Positions 45,793-53,523 of a stretch of DNA of 64,000 bases are shown one piece after another. The notes beneath the pieces are model-generated. The model was not told where the DNA came from. It worked only from the letters and a program-made list of their open reading frames with translations, and searched no databases. A program made the translations under genes and the position numbers. Positions within the stretch are counted from its first letter, which is position 1; each line of letters starts with the position of its first letter. Location: assembly GCF_024594815.1 (NCBI RefSeq), contig NZ_JANJOU010000003.1, forward strand, positions 186,001 through 250,000. Direction: 5' to 3'. The stretch is from Roseomonas populi (GTDB taxonomy: Bacteria > Pseudomonadota > Alphaproteobacteria > Acetobacterales > Acetobacteraceae).

Positions 45793-46364
45793 GCGGGGCG
45801 CAGCGATCCCCCCTGCCCCGCCGCGCCTTGCTCTGGGCACCGCTGGGGCTGGCGGCGGCGGGTGGCGTCGGCTTCTGGGCCATGCTGCGGGGGATGAAGG
45901 ACGGGTCCTACGACCCGCGCGGCGTACCCTCCGCCCTGATCGGCAAGCCCGCGCCACGCTTGGCGCTGCCGCCGCTGGAGGGCGTGGCGACGCCGGGCTT
46001 CGCGCCGGAGGCCCTGGCCTCGGGCAGGCCGGTGCTGGTCAACTTCTGGGCCTCCTGGTGCGTCCCCTGCGTGATCGAGCACCCGCAGCTCATGGCCCTG
46101 CAGGCGCGGGGCGTCCGGCTGCTGGGCGTGAACTACAAGGACAAGGCGCCGGAGGCCGGGCGCTTCCTGCAGCGGCACGGCAATCCCTTCTCCGCGCTGG
46201 TCGCGGATGCGGAAGGGCGCGCGGGGATTGAGTACGGGCTCTACGGCGTGCCGGAGACCTATCTGGTGGATGGCGGCGGCATCGTGCGCTGGCGCTGGGC
46301 CGGGCCGATGACGCCCGACACGGTTTCCGCGGAACTGGACCCGCTGCTGCGGCGGCACGCGTGA
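45789..46364 (+). CDS. ccmG: thiol:disulfide oxidoreductase CcmG/DsbE
   Basis: The 191-residue periplasmic thioredoxin is anchored by an N-terminal helix (A-L-L-W-A-P-L-G-L-A-A). It has the active site N-F-W-A-S-W-C-V-P-C (WCxPC, near residues 84-93), the cis-proline region G-V-P-E-T-Y and the acidic loop G-V-N-Y-K-D that is typical of CcmG. It reduces apocytochrome c or CcmH cysteines for haem attachment. The start is GTG at 45789, overlapping ccmF (GTGA); a later ATG would remove the anchor. It overlaps ccmH. Confidence 0.95.
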   Translation: MSGAQRSPLPRRALLWAPLGLAAAGGVGFWAMLRGMKDGSYDPRGVPSALIGKPAPRLALPPLEGVATPGFAPEALASGRPVLVNFWASWCVPCVIEHPQLMALQARGVRLLGVNYKDKAPEAGRFLQRHGNPFSALVADAEGRAGIEYGLYGVPETYLVDGGGIVRWRWAGPMTPDTVSAELDPLLRRHA

Positions 46365-46813
46365 GGGCACTTCTCTTCGCGCTGGTGCTGGCGCCGCAAC
46401 TGGCGCTGGCGGTGGGCCGCCCCTCCGAGATGCTGCCCGACCCGGCGCAGGAAGCGCGCGCCCAGACCATCGGGCGCGAGCTGCGCTGCATGGTCTGCCA
46501 GAACCAGTCCATCGAGGACAGCGAGGCCGACCTGGCGCGCGACCTGCGGCGCCTGGTGCGGGAGCGCGTGGCGGCCGGCGAGTCCGACCAGGCCGTGGTG
46601 GAACACATCCACGACCGCTACGGCGACTTCGTGCTGCTGCGCCCGCCCTTCAACTGGGTTACCGCGCCGCTCTGGGCGCTGCCGGTGCTGGTGCTGCTCG
46701 GCGGCGCGCTGGGCATCATCGTGAACCGGCGCCGCACCGCCGCGCGCGCGGCCCCGGCACCCCTTTCCCCGGAGGAGCGTGCGCGGCTGGCGGCGCTGGA
46801 GAGAGAGCCTTGA
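46361..46813 (+). CDS. ccmH: cytochrome c-type biogenesis protein CcmH
   Basis: The 150-residue membrane protein reduces the apocytochrome haem-binding motif. It has a signal-like start (M-R-A-L-L-F-A-L-V-L-A), the signature L-R-C-M-V-C-Q-N-Q-S-I (residues about 41-51; LRCxxCQNQ), G-D-F-V-L-L-R-P-P-F, and a C-terminal membrane helix. The start is GTG at 46361, overlapping ccmG. Its stop overlaps ccmI, which uses TTG. Confidence 0.95.
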   Translation: MRALLFALVLAPQLALAVGRPSEMLPDPAQEARAQTIGRELRCMVCQNQSIEDSEADLARDLRRLVRERVAAGESDQAVVEHIHDRYGDFVLLRPPFNWVTAPLWALPVLVLLGGALGIIVNRRRTAARAAPAPLSPEERARLAALEREP

Positions 46814-47598
46814 CCTGGATCCTGGCGGGGCTTCTGGCGGCCGCGGCGCTGCTGCCGCTGGCCTGGATCATCCTGCGCCCGGCGCGGGCCCTGGACCGGG
46901 CGGCGGCGGACAAGGCGCTGTACCGCGCGCAGATCGCGGAACTGGAACGGGACCGCGCATCGGGCCGGCTGGACGAGGCGGCGCACGCGGCGGCGCTGCT
47001 GGAGGTGCAGCGGCGCCTGCTGGCCGTGCCGGAGGCCGCGCCGGCGCGGGCGGGTGGGCGCGGGCCGCTTCTGGCGGGGCTGGTGGCCGTGCCGGTGCTG
47101 GCCTTCGCCGTGTACTTCCTGAACGGCTTCCCCGGCATGCCCTCCGCCACCTTCGCGGAGCGGCGGGACGCGGAGGCGCGGGACGAGGCGCTGCTGGCGG
47201 AGCTGCGGACGCGGCTGCAATCCATGCCGCCGCGCGCCCCCCAGACGCGCCAGGGCTGGCTGCTGCTGGCCGAGGCCGAGCGGAACCGCGGGCGCCCCGC
47301 CGAGGCGGCGGCGGCCTTTGGCGAGGTGCTGAAGATCGGCTTCGATCCCGACCTCGCCTCCCAGCGCGCGCAGGTGATGCTGGAGGCCGGGCAGGTGGAG
47401 GAGGCGGCGGCCTTCCTCGCCGATGCCCTGCCCCGCGCGCCCGGCCATGTGGGCCTGCGCTTCCTGGCCGGCCAGGCGGAGGCCCAGGCCGGGCGCCCGG
47501 CGGCGGCGCGGGCGGCGTGGCAGGCGTTGCTGGCCACGGCGCCCGATGGCGCACCCTGGAAGGGGATGGTGGAGAGACGGATGCAGTCGCTGCCATGA
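46810..47598 (+). CDS. ccmI: cytochrome c biogenesis factor CcmI
   Basis: CcmI is an inner-membrane protein that holds apocytochrome c for the haem lyase. The 262-residue protein has two N-terminal helices separated by a coiled-coil-like segment (A-L-Y-R-A-Q-I-A-E-L-E-R-D-R-A-S-G-R-L-D), then a TPR-type periplasmic domain (W-L-L-L-A-E-A-E-R-N-R-G-R-P-A-E-A-A-A-A-F, given as motif blocks). The start is TTG at 46810 overlapping ccmH; the first helix starts at once, which favours it. The stop overlaps the next gene by four bases. Confidence 0.9.
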   Translation: MTWILAGLLAAAALLPLAWIILRPARALDRAAADKALYRAQIAELERDRASGRLDEAAHAAALLEVQRRLLAVPEAAPARAGGRGPLLAGLVAVPVLAFAVYFLNGFPGMPSATFAERRDAEARDEALLAELRTRLQSMPPRAPQTRQGWLLLAEAERNRGRPAEAAAAFGEVLKIGFDPDLASQRAQVMLEAGQVEEAAAFLADALPRAPGHVGLRFLAGQAEAQAGRPAAARAAWQALLATAPDGAPWKGMVERRMQSLP

Positions 47599-49022
47599 CT
47601 GAGACGGGGAGCGGGATGGGCCTGGAGGCACTGGAAGCGCGCCTGCGACAGGACCTGGAATGGCTGGAGCTGCCGGCCAGGCCCTGGGTGCCGGAGACGG
47701 TGGCGGATGGCCGCCCGGTGACGGATGTGGTGGTGATCGGGGCCGGCATGGCGGGGCTGGCGGCCTCGGCGGCGCTGCGGCTGGAAGGGATCGACCGCCA
47801 GCGCGTGCTGGACCGCGCGGGCCAGGGGCAGGAAGGCCCCTGGGTGACCTATGCCCGGATGGAGACGCTGCGTTCGCCGAAGGGCCTGGCCGGGCCGGCG
47901 CTGGGCTTCGGCGCCCTCACCTTCCGCGCCTGGTTCGAGGCGCAGTTCGGTGCGGCCGCGTGGGAGGCGCTGGGCAAGATCCCGCGCGCCCAATGGATGG
48001 ACTACCTGAACTGGTATCGCCGCGTGATGGCCGTGCCGGTGGAGAACGCCGCCCGCGTCTCGCTGATCCGCCCGCGCCCGGACGGGCTGGTGGCGCTGGA
48101 GATGGCGGGCGCGCCGGAGATCCTGTGCCGCCGCCTGGTGCTGGCCACGGGGCGTGACGGGTTAGGCGGGGAATACGTGCCGCCGATGGCCCGGCGGGTG
48201 GATCGCCGCTTCTGGGCGCATTCGCGCGAGGAGATCGATTTCGCCGCCCTGCGCGGCAAGCGCGTGGGAGTGGTGGGCGCCGGCGCCTCCGCCATGGACA
48301 ATGCGGCGACGGCGCTGGAGACGGGCGCGGCCTCGCTGGACCTTTTCGTGCGCCGCCCGGCCCTGCCGCGGGTGAACAAGTTCACGGGCATCGGCAGCCA
48401 GGGCGTGGTGCACGGCTTCGCCGGCCTGCCGGACGAGTGGAAGTGGCGCTTCCTGCACTATGTCGGCTCCGCCCAGACGCCGCCTCCGCGCGACAGCACC
48501 ATGCGCGTCTCCCGCCATCCCCATGCGCGGCTGCACCTCTCCTGCCCCGTCACGGGTCTGCGGGAGATGGACGGCGCGCTGGTGGTGGAGACGCCGCAGG
48601 GCGAGTTCACCCTGGACTTCCTGATCCTCGCCACCGGCTTCCACGCGGCGATGGAGACGCGGCCGGAACTGGCGCTCATCGCGCCGCATGTGCGCCTGTG
48701 GCGGGACCGCTTCCCGGCGCCGGAGGGGATGGAGAGCGAGGAGCTGTCCCTCTCCCCCGATCTGGCACCGGATTTCTCCTTCCAGGAGAAGGTGGAAGGC
48801 GCCTGCCCGGCGCTGCGGAACATCCACGCCTTCAACTACCCGGCCACGCTGAGCCACGGGAAGCTGACGGGCGACATCCCCGCCATCTCCGCCGGGGCGC
48901 GGCGGCTGGCGCGGGGAATCGCGCGGTCCCTTTTCGTGGAGGACCGGGAGACTCATTTCGAGCGGCTGGTGGCCTATGAGACGCCCGAGCTGCTGGGCGA
49001 CGAGTGGCCCGAGCGGCCATGA
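47595..49022 (+). CDS. FAD/NAD(P)-dependent flavin monooxygenase-like protein
   Basis: The 475-residue protein has an FAD motif V-V-I-G-A-G-M-A-G-L-A-A-S (near residues 47-59), a second dinucleotide motif V-G-V-V-G-A-G-A-S-A-M-D-N (about 225-237) and F-W-A-H-S-R-E-E-I-D-F between them, which corresponds to the F-x-G-x-x-x-H-x3-F/Y signature of flavin monooxygenases and BVMOs (Trp-Ala instead of x-Gly). It also has I-L-A-T-G-F-H-A near 350. It is probably a class B-type oxygenase with unknown substrate. The ATG overlaps the ccmI stop (ATGA), so it is on the ccm transcript; it leads the two AhpD-fold genes after it. Confidence 0.85.
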   Translation: MTETGSGMGLEALEARLRQDLEWLELPARPWVPETVADGRPVTDVVVIGAGMAGLAASAALRLEGIDRQRVLDRAGQGQEGPWVTYARMETLRSPKGLAGPALGFGALTFRAWFEAQFGAAAWEALGKIPRAQWMDYLNWYRRVMAVPVENAARVSLIRPRPDGLVALEMAGAPEILCRRLVLATGRDGLGGEYVPPMARRVDRRFWAHSREEIDFAALRGKRVGVVGAGASAMDNAATALETGAASLDLFVRRPALPRVNKFTGIGSQGVVHGFAGLPDEWKWRFLHYVGSAQTPPPRDSTMRVSRHPHARLHLSCPVTGLREMDGALVVETPQGEFTLDFLILATGFHAAMETRPELALIAPHVRLWRDRFPAPEGMESEELSLSPDLAPDFSFQEKVEGACPALRNIHAFNYPATLSHGKLTGDIPAISAGARRLARGIARSLFVEDRETHFERLVAYETPELLGDEWPERP

Positions 49023-49035
49023 TTGAGGTGACGCC

Positions 49036-49530
49036 ATGGACGATCTGATCGAGGACCTCCTGGGCATCGCGCCCGGATCGCCGCTGGCCGAGTTGCGGCG
49101 CAGGCGGCCGGAGGCGCTGCGCCACGCCCAGGGCGCCTACCGGGAGCTGCTGATGCCGGATGACCCCGGCAACGTCTCCCACGCCGAGCGTGCAGCGCTG
49201 GCGCTGCGGGTGGCGCTGCGCGAGAACGACGCGGCGCTGGCGAAGCACTTCCGGGGCCTGCTGGAGAAGGCGGGCGCGCAGGAGGCGATCATGCTGGCGG
49301 AGGACCTCTCCGCCGCACCGATGGAAGGGCGGCTGGCAGCGCTGCTGCGCTACGCCGACGTGGTGGCGGCCCGCCCGGCGGAGGTCTCGCAGGGCACGAT
49401 CGATAGCCTCTCCGCGATGGACCTGACGCCGCGCGACATCGTGGCCGTCACGCAGCTCGTCTCCTTCGTGCCGTACCAGGTGCGATTGATCGCGGGGCTC
49501 CGCGCCATGCTTGAGGAGAAGACGGCATGA
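49036..49530 (+). CDS. carboxymuconolactone decarboxylase-fold protein (Avi_7170-type CMD domain)
   Basis: The 164-residue helical protein has the CMD/AhpD fold (A-L-R-V-A-L-R-E-N-D, then L-L-R-Y-A-D-V-V-A, S-L-S-A-M-D-L-T-P-R-D-I-V-A-V-T-Q-L, L-I-A-G-L-R). It lacks the C-x-x-C of AhpD, so it is not itself an alkylhydroperoxidase of the usual kind. The pattern matches the 'CMD domain protein, Avi_7170' family, which is typically next to an Avi_7169-type AhpD. That partner is the following gene, which it overlaps by four bases. The pair probably forms one enzyme. Confidence 0.8.
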   Translation: MDDLIEDLLGIAPGSPLAELRRRRPEALRHAQGAYRELLMPDDPGNVSHAERAALALRVALRENDAALAKHFRGLLEKAGAQEAIMLAEDLSAAPMEGRLAALLRYADVVAARPAEVSQGTIDSLSAMDLTPRDIVAVTQLVSFVPYQVRLIAGLRAMLEEKTA

Positions 49531-50093
49531 AGCGCTTCACCATGGAGGAGGTGGGCTGGACGCCGCGCATCCCGCCGATCGAGGAGGCGACGGCAACGCC
49601 CGCACAGCGCGCGGCGCTGGATGCCTGCCCGCCGGCCCAGCGCAGTTCCGTGTACTTCCGCACCCTGGCGAACGATCCGGGATCGCTGGGCGAGCGCGGG
49701 GCGCTGTTCAACACGGTGATGTACGCGCCGCGCGGGCTGCCGCGCGCGGACCGGGAGTTCTCCACCGCCATCGTCTCCATGGCGAATGGCTGCGTCTACT
49801 GCACCTCCGTCCACGCGCGGCGCTTCACCGAGCTCTCGAAGCAGCGGGAGGCGATGCAGCGCGTGCTGGACGAAGGTCATCGGGTGGAGACCGACCCGCG
49901 CCGCCGCGCCATCGCGGATTTCAGCGAGAGGCTGACGCTGGAGCCGGGCGCGGTGACGGCCGCCGATCTAGCGCCACTGCGCGCCGCGGGGATGGACGAC
50001 CTGGAGGTGCTGGACCTCATCCACTCCATCGCCATGTTCGCCAACGCGAACCGGCTGATGCAGTCCCTGGGCGAGACGGACGCGGCGGAATAG
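49527..50093 (+). CDS. alkylhydroperoxidase AhpD-like protein (Avi_7169-type)
   Basis: The 188-residue protein has the AhpD redox motif N-G-C-V-Y-C-T-S-V-H (near residues 87-96; C-x-x-C-x-x-x-H), S-M-A-N before it and A-I-A-D-F-S-E-R-L after. It matches the Avi_7169 family of alkylhydroperoxidase-domain proteins. A peroxide- or disulfide-linked reaction is likely, substrate unknown. It overlaps its CMD-fold partner by ATGA and ends the long ccm-headed transcript. The next gene is convergent. Confidence 0.85.
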   Translation: MKRFTMEEVGWTPRIPPIEEATATPAQRAALDACPPAQRSSVYFRTLANDPGSLGERGALFNTVMYAPRGLPRADREFSTAIVSMANGCVYCTSVHARRFTELSKQREAMQRVLDEGHRVETDPRRRAIADFSERLTLEPGAVTAADLAPLRAAGMDDLEVLDLIHSIAMFANANRLMQSLGETDAAE

Positions 50094-50137
50094 GCGCCGC
50101 CGGAGAGCGGATTGGGTTTCCGGGGCGGAGGCGCCCC

Positions 50138-50836
50138 CTACCAGGGCAAGGTCTCGCCCCGGTAGTTGAAGTAACGGAGCCCGGACTGGCCGGTGCGGCG
50201 GGCGAGCGCGTCCACCACGCCGGGGATGCTCTCCGCGATGGACAGGCTGGCGGCGTCGCCCCCCATGTCGGTGCGGACCCAGCCCGGATCCACCAGCGCC
50301 AGGCTGCGCGCATCGGCCAGATGGCGGGCGGCGTAGGAGCGCATCAGCGTGTTCAGCGCCGCCTTGCTGGCGCGGTACACCTCCCACCCGCCCCTGTCGT
50401 TCAACGCGACGCTGCCGAGGCTGGAGGACATGGCGGCGATGGTGCCCCCCGGCCGCACCAGCGGGCCCAGCGCCTCGATGACCCGCATCGGGGAGAGGGC
50501 GTTCGTCACCATGATGCGGGTGAACTCCTCCGTGGAGATCCGGTCCACGCGGTCTCCCGGGCCATTGGCGACGCCGGCATTGACGAAGAGGAGGTCCAGC
50601 CGCGTGCCCGCCAGTCGCTCCTTCAGGGCCTGGAGGGAGGCCGGATCCGTGACCTCCAGCGTCTCCACCCGCAGGCGCCCGCCGGAGGCCCCGGCGGCCT
50701 CGTGCAGCCCGGTAGGCCCCGCGCCGCGCACCGTGCCGATCACCTCCCAGCCGCGGGAGAGCCATTCGCGGGCCAATGCCAGCCCGAGGCCGCGCGAGGC
50801 GCCGATGACGAGGACGAGGGGCGCTGAACTGCTCAT
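50138..50836 (-). CDS. SDR-family oxidoreductase
   Basis: The 232-residue SDR has V-I-G-A-S-R-G-L-G-L-A-L-A (residues 10-22), L-F-V-N-A-G-V-A, a serine in M-S-S-S-L-G-S and Y-R-A-S-K-A-A (near 153-159). This resembles the C-factor/CsgA-like SDR branch and many quinone or alcohol dehydrogenases. The substrate is unknown. It follows the Bug gene on the same strand with 20 bases between them. The two may take up and oxidise or reduce one compound. Confidence 0.88.
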   Translation of the reverse strand: MSSSAPLVLVIGASRGLGLALAREWLSRGWEVIGTVRGAGPTGLHEAAGASGGRLRVETLEVTDPASLQALKERLAGTRLDLLFVNAGVANGPGDRVDRISTEEFTRIMVTNALSPMRVIEALGPLVRPGGTIAAMSSSLGSVALNDRGGWEVYRASKAALNTLMRSYAARHLADARSLALVDPGWVRTDMGGDAASLSIAESIPGVVDALARRTGQSGLRYFNYRGETLPW

Positions 50837-50856
50837 TGCGACTTCCCTGCAGGCCC

Positions 50857-51909
50857 CTACTCGTTTCGCGCGCCGGATTGGCGCACCAGGGCGGCGTGGC
50901 GCCCGATCTCTTCATGCAGGAAGCTCGCCAGCCGCGCCGGGTCGCCGCCGAGCGGCGTCATGCCCTGCTCCTCGAAGCGGGCGCGGGCGGCGGGATCGGA
51001 CAGGATCTCGTTGGCCACGGCGTTGATCCGGGCCACCAGCGCGGGGTCCGAGCCCTTCGGCAGGAACAGGCCGAACCAGGTACCGAAGACGAGGCCGGGC
51101 ATGCCCAGCTCCGCCGTGGTGGGCACGTCCGGCAACTGGGGGGAGCGCCGGTCGTCCAGCACGGCGATCGGGGTCACCGCGCCCGCCCGCGCCTGCGGCG
51201 CGACGCCGGTGATGAGGTTGAACATGGCCTGGATCCGGCCCGCGAGAAGGTCCGTGACGCCAGCGGCCGGCGCGGCATAGGGCACGTGCACCATCTGCGC
51301 TCCGGTGAGCGACTTGTAGAGCTCCCCCGCCAGATGCATCGAGGAGCCGTTGCCCGTGGAGCCGAAGTTGATGGCGTTGGGATGGGCGCGGGCGTAGTCG
51401 CCGAATTCCCGCAGGCTGTGGATCGGCAGGTCCTTGTTCACCACCAGAACGTTGGGGACGTTGCCGATCAACACCACGGGCTCGAAATCCCTCTCGGGGT
51501 CGAAGGGCAGGTCCTTGTAGAGGGCGGGGCCGGTGGCGAGGGTGCCCGCCCAGGACCAGAGGATGGTGTAGCCATCGGGCGTGGAGCGCGCCCCCGCCAG
51601 GGCGCCGATATTCCCGTTGGCGCCGCCGCGATTGTCGATCAGCACGCGCTGGCCGACGCGCTTCTCCATCTCCTGCGCGAAGACGCGGGCCAGCGTGTCC
51701 GCCGTGCCGCCGCCACCCGGCGCGGGGACGATGACGCGGACGGGGCGGTTGGGCCAGGGGCCGCTGGGTCCACCACCGGGACCGCCCTCGGCGGCGGAGG
51801 GCCCGGCGGTCTGGGCCCGGGCGGCATCGGCGAGGCCCAGCGCGGCAAGACCGGACACGGCGAAACCGGCCGCGGCGGAGAGAAGGGTACGGCGGGGCGT
51901 GGGGGTCAT
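50857..51909 (-). CDS. Bug/TctC-family substrate-binding protein
   Basis: The 350-residue orphan receptor has a signal peptide (M-T-P-T-P-R-R-T-L-L-S-A-A, cut near A-R-A-Q-T). A Gly/Pro-rich linker leads to W-P-N-R-P-V-R-V-I-V-P-A-P-G-G-G-G-T-A-D and I-D-N-R-G-G-A-N-G-N-I. The 'A-P-G-G-G-G-T-A-D' loop is slightly longer than in the other Bug proteins here, so the pocket may differ. It is probably co-transcribed with the SDR. No TctA/TctB is nearby. Confidence 0.86.
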   Translation of the reverse strand: MTPTPRRTLLSAAAGFAVSGLAALGLADAARAQTAGPSAAEGGPGGGPSGPWPNRPVRVIVPAPGGGGTADTLARVFAQEMEKRVGQRVLIDNRGGANGNIGALAGARSTPDGYTILWSWAGTLATGPALYKDLPFDPERDFEPVVLIGNVPNVLVVNKDLPIHSLREFGDYARAHPNAINFGSTGNGSSMHLAGELYKSLTGAQMVHVPYAAPAAGVTDLLAGRIQAMFNLITGVAPQARAGAVTPIAVLDDRRSPQLPDVPTTAELGMPGLVFGTWFGLFLPKGSDPALVARINAVANEILSDPAARARFEEQGMTPLGGDPARLASFLHEEIGRHAALVRQSGARNE

Positions 51910-52032
51910 CGACGGGGCTCCCGGTGGTCGCGGCCAGCTTAGGGGGGAACGCGCCGGGGGTGGAATGGCAGCACCCTTGCCCTGCGGCCCCGATGGTCGA
52001 TGATCGAAATGAAATCAGGGGGAGGCGGCGCG

Positions 52033-53115
52033 ATGCGGCTTTGCGTGTTGGGGGCGGGAGCGGTCGGGCCGGCATCCGCGGTGCTGGCGGCCTCGCGCGG
52101 GCACGCGGTGTCGCTGTGGTCGCCCTCCGGCGCGGGCACGGCGGGGCTGGGCGACTCGATCGAGGCCGAGGGAGCGATCGAAGGGCACTTCCCGCTGCGC
52201 GTGGCGAAGGGCCTGGACGATGCCTTCGGCGATGCCGACGCCGCGCTGCTGGCGGTGCCGGCCTATGCCCTCCCCGCGCTGCTGCCGCAGGTCGCGGCGG
52301 CGCTGCCCGCGCGCCTGCCGCTGCTGATCGCGCCCGCCGCCGCGCTCGCCCCGCTGGCGCTGGACGCGATGCTGGCCGCGCGGGGCGCGGCGCCGGACCG
52401 CGCGCCGGTGGGGGCGATGGCCACCACGCCGGTCACCGCCCGCCGCTCCTCCAGGGGGCGGGTACGCGTGGCGGCGATCCGCGCGGCGGTGGACGTGGCG
52501 GCGGTGCCGGCCCGGAGCGCGGGGGAGATGGGCGCGCTGGCCACCGCCCTGTTCGGCCATGCCAGCCCCCCTGCCCCGCACGCGCTGCAGGCCGGCCTGG
52601 CCAACGCCAACCCCATCATCCACGCCGTGCTGGCGCTGACGAACGTGACGCGGATCGAGCGCGGGGAGGCCTGGCCGCAATACGCGCTGATGACGCCCGC
52701 CGCCTGCCGGCTGATGGAGGCCCTGGCGGCGGAGCGGGCGGCGCTGGCGGCCGCCTTCGGCGTGGAGGCGCTGGGGCTGGAGGAATCGCTGCACCGGGCG
52801 AATGGCGTGCCGATGGGGCCGCTGGCGGAGATGGCGGAGGCCATCGCCATGTCGCGCGGCTCGGTCCTGGGCCCCGCTTCCATGGAGACGCGCTACGTGA
52901 CGGAGGACGTGCCCTATGGCCTGGCCTTCTATCTCTGGCTGGCGCGCGGCCGCGGCATCCCCATGCCGGCGACGGAGGCGGTGGTGACGGCGCTGGAGGC
53001 GCTGTGGGGCCGCGGGCTGCGCGCGAACCCGCTGCTGGAGGGGCTGGACCCCGCGACGCTGGATGGGGCGCTGGCGCAGGGGTACGGGCGGCACGAAGCG
53101 GCCCGCCAGGAATAG
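52033..53115 (+). CDS. NAD/NADP octopine/nopaline dehydrogenase-like protein
   Basis: The 360-residue protein starts M-R-L-C-V-L-G-A-G-A-V-G-P-A (Rossmann) and has an opine-dehydrogenase-type C-terminal domain: N-A-N-P-I-I-H-A-V-L-A-L-T-N, G-P-A-S-M-E-T-R-Y-V-T-E-D-V-P-Y-G-L. N-I/P-H in this position and R-Y-x-x-E-D are family hallmarks. Opine dehydrogenases join or split amino acid-keto acid conjugates, but most close relatives are uncharacterised. GGGGAGG seven bases before 52033 sets the start; the frame runs back to 52000. It is divergent from the Bug gene by about 120 bases. Confidence 0.82.
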   Translation: MRLCVLGAGAVGPASAVLAASRGHAVSLWSPSGAGTAGLGDSIEAEGAIEGHFPLRVAKGLDDAFGDADAALLAVPAYALPALLPQVAAALPARLPLLIAPAAALAPLALDAMLAARGAAPDRAPVGAMATTPVTARRSSRGRVRVAAIRAAVDVAAVPARSAGEMGALATALFGHASPPAPHALQAGLANANPIIHAVLALTNVTRIERGEAWPQYALMTPAACRLMEALAAERAALAAAFGVEALGLEESLHRANGVPMGPLAEMAEAIAMSRGSVLGPASMETRYVTEDVPYGLAFYLWLARGRGIPMPATEAVVTALEALWGRGLRANPLLEGLDPATLDGALAQGYGRHEAARQE

Positions 53116-53207
53116 GCAGCGCCGATCCCGGCCATCGGAACCACCCCGCTGTTTACGGCGCGGCGCCCGGCGCATGGTCTCGCCCAGAAATCCGGAGGGA
53201 AGGATAG

Positions 53208-53510
53208 ATGACGACGAAGGCATGGCCGCGCGCGGGCACGCTTTGCGGGGAACAGCCTGAGCGGCGCGCCGCCATGCAGGAGGGGATGGCGCGGCACCTC
53301 ATCTCGGAGGCCGTGCGGACGGTGCTGGAGGAAGGGCTGCGGCACGCGCCCGATCCCGTGGCCTATCTGCGCCGGGCCGCCGGCGAGGTGCTGCTGGTGA
53401 TCACGGCCTTCGAGGCGGCCGGCCCGAGCGAAGGGGCGGAGCTGCGCGCCATCGTGGCGGAGGAGATCGTGACGATCTCCCACGCGCTGATGAAGGGGTG
53501 CCAGAACTGA
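53208..53510 (+). CDS. small alpha-helical protein of unknown function
   Basis: The 100-residue soluble protein has an N-terminal basic part (M-T-T-K-A-W-P-R-A-G-T) and then mostly helix (L-I-S-E-A-V-R-T-V-L-E-E-G-L, V-L-L-V-I-T-A-F-E, A-E-E-I-V-T-I-S-H-A-L). I do not recognise a family. GGAGG and AGGA lie 10-15 bases before the ATG at 53208; a later ATG at residue 23 is possible. It is convergent with the Bug gene, which ends 13 bases after its stop. It may be co-transcribed with the opine-dehydrogenase-like gene upstream. Confidence 0.6.
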   Translation: MTTKAWPRAGTLCGEQPERRAAMQEGMARHLISEAVRTVLEEGLRHAPDPVAYLRRAAGEVLLVITAFEAAGPSEGAELRAIVAEEIVTISHALMKGCQN

Positions 53511-53523
53511 CGCCCCCTCCGGC

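Noticed and set aside
43699-45957. 752-codon frame opposite ccmF
   Set aside because: It is the shadow of a membrane-protein gene; the predicted product is Arg/Gln/Pro-rich and no homologue would be expected.
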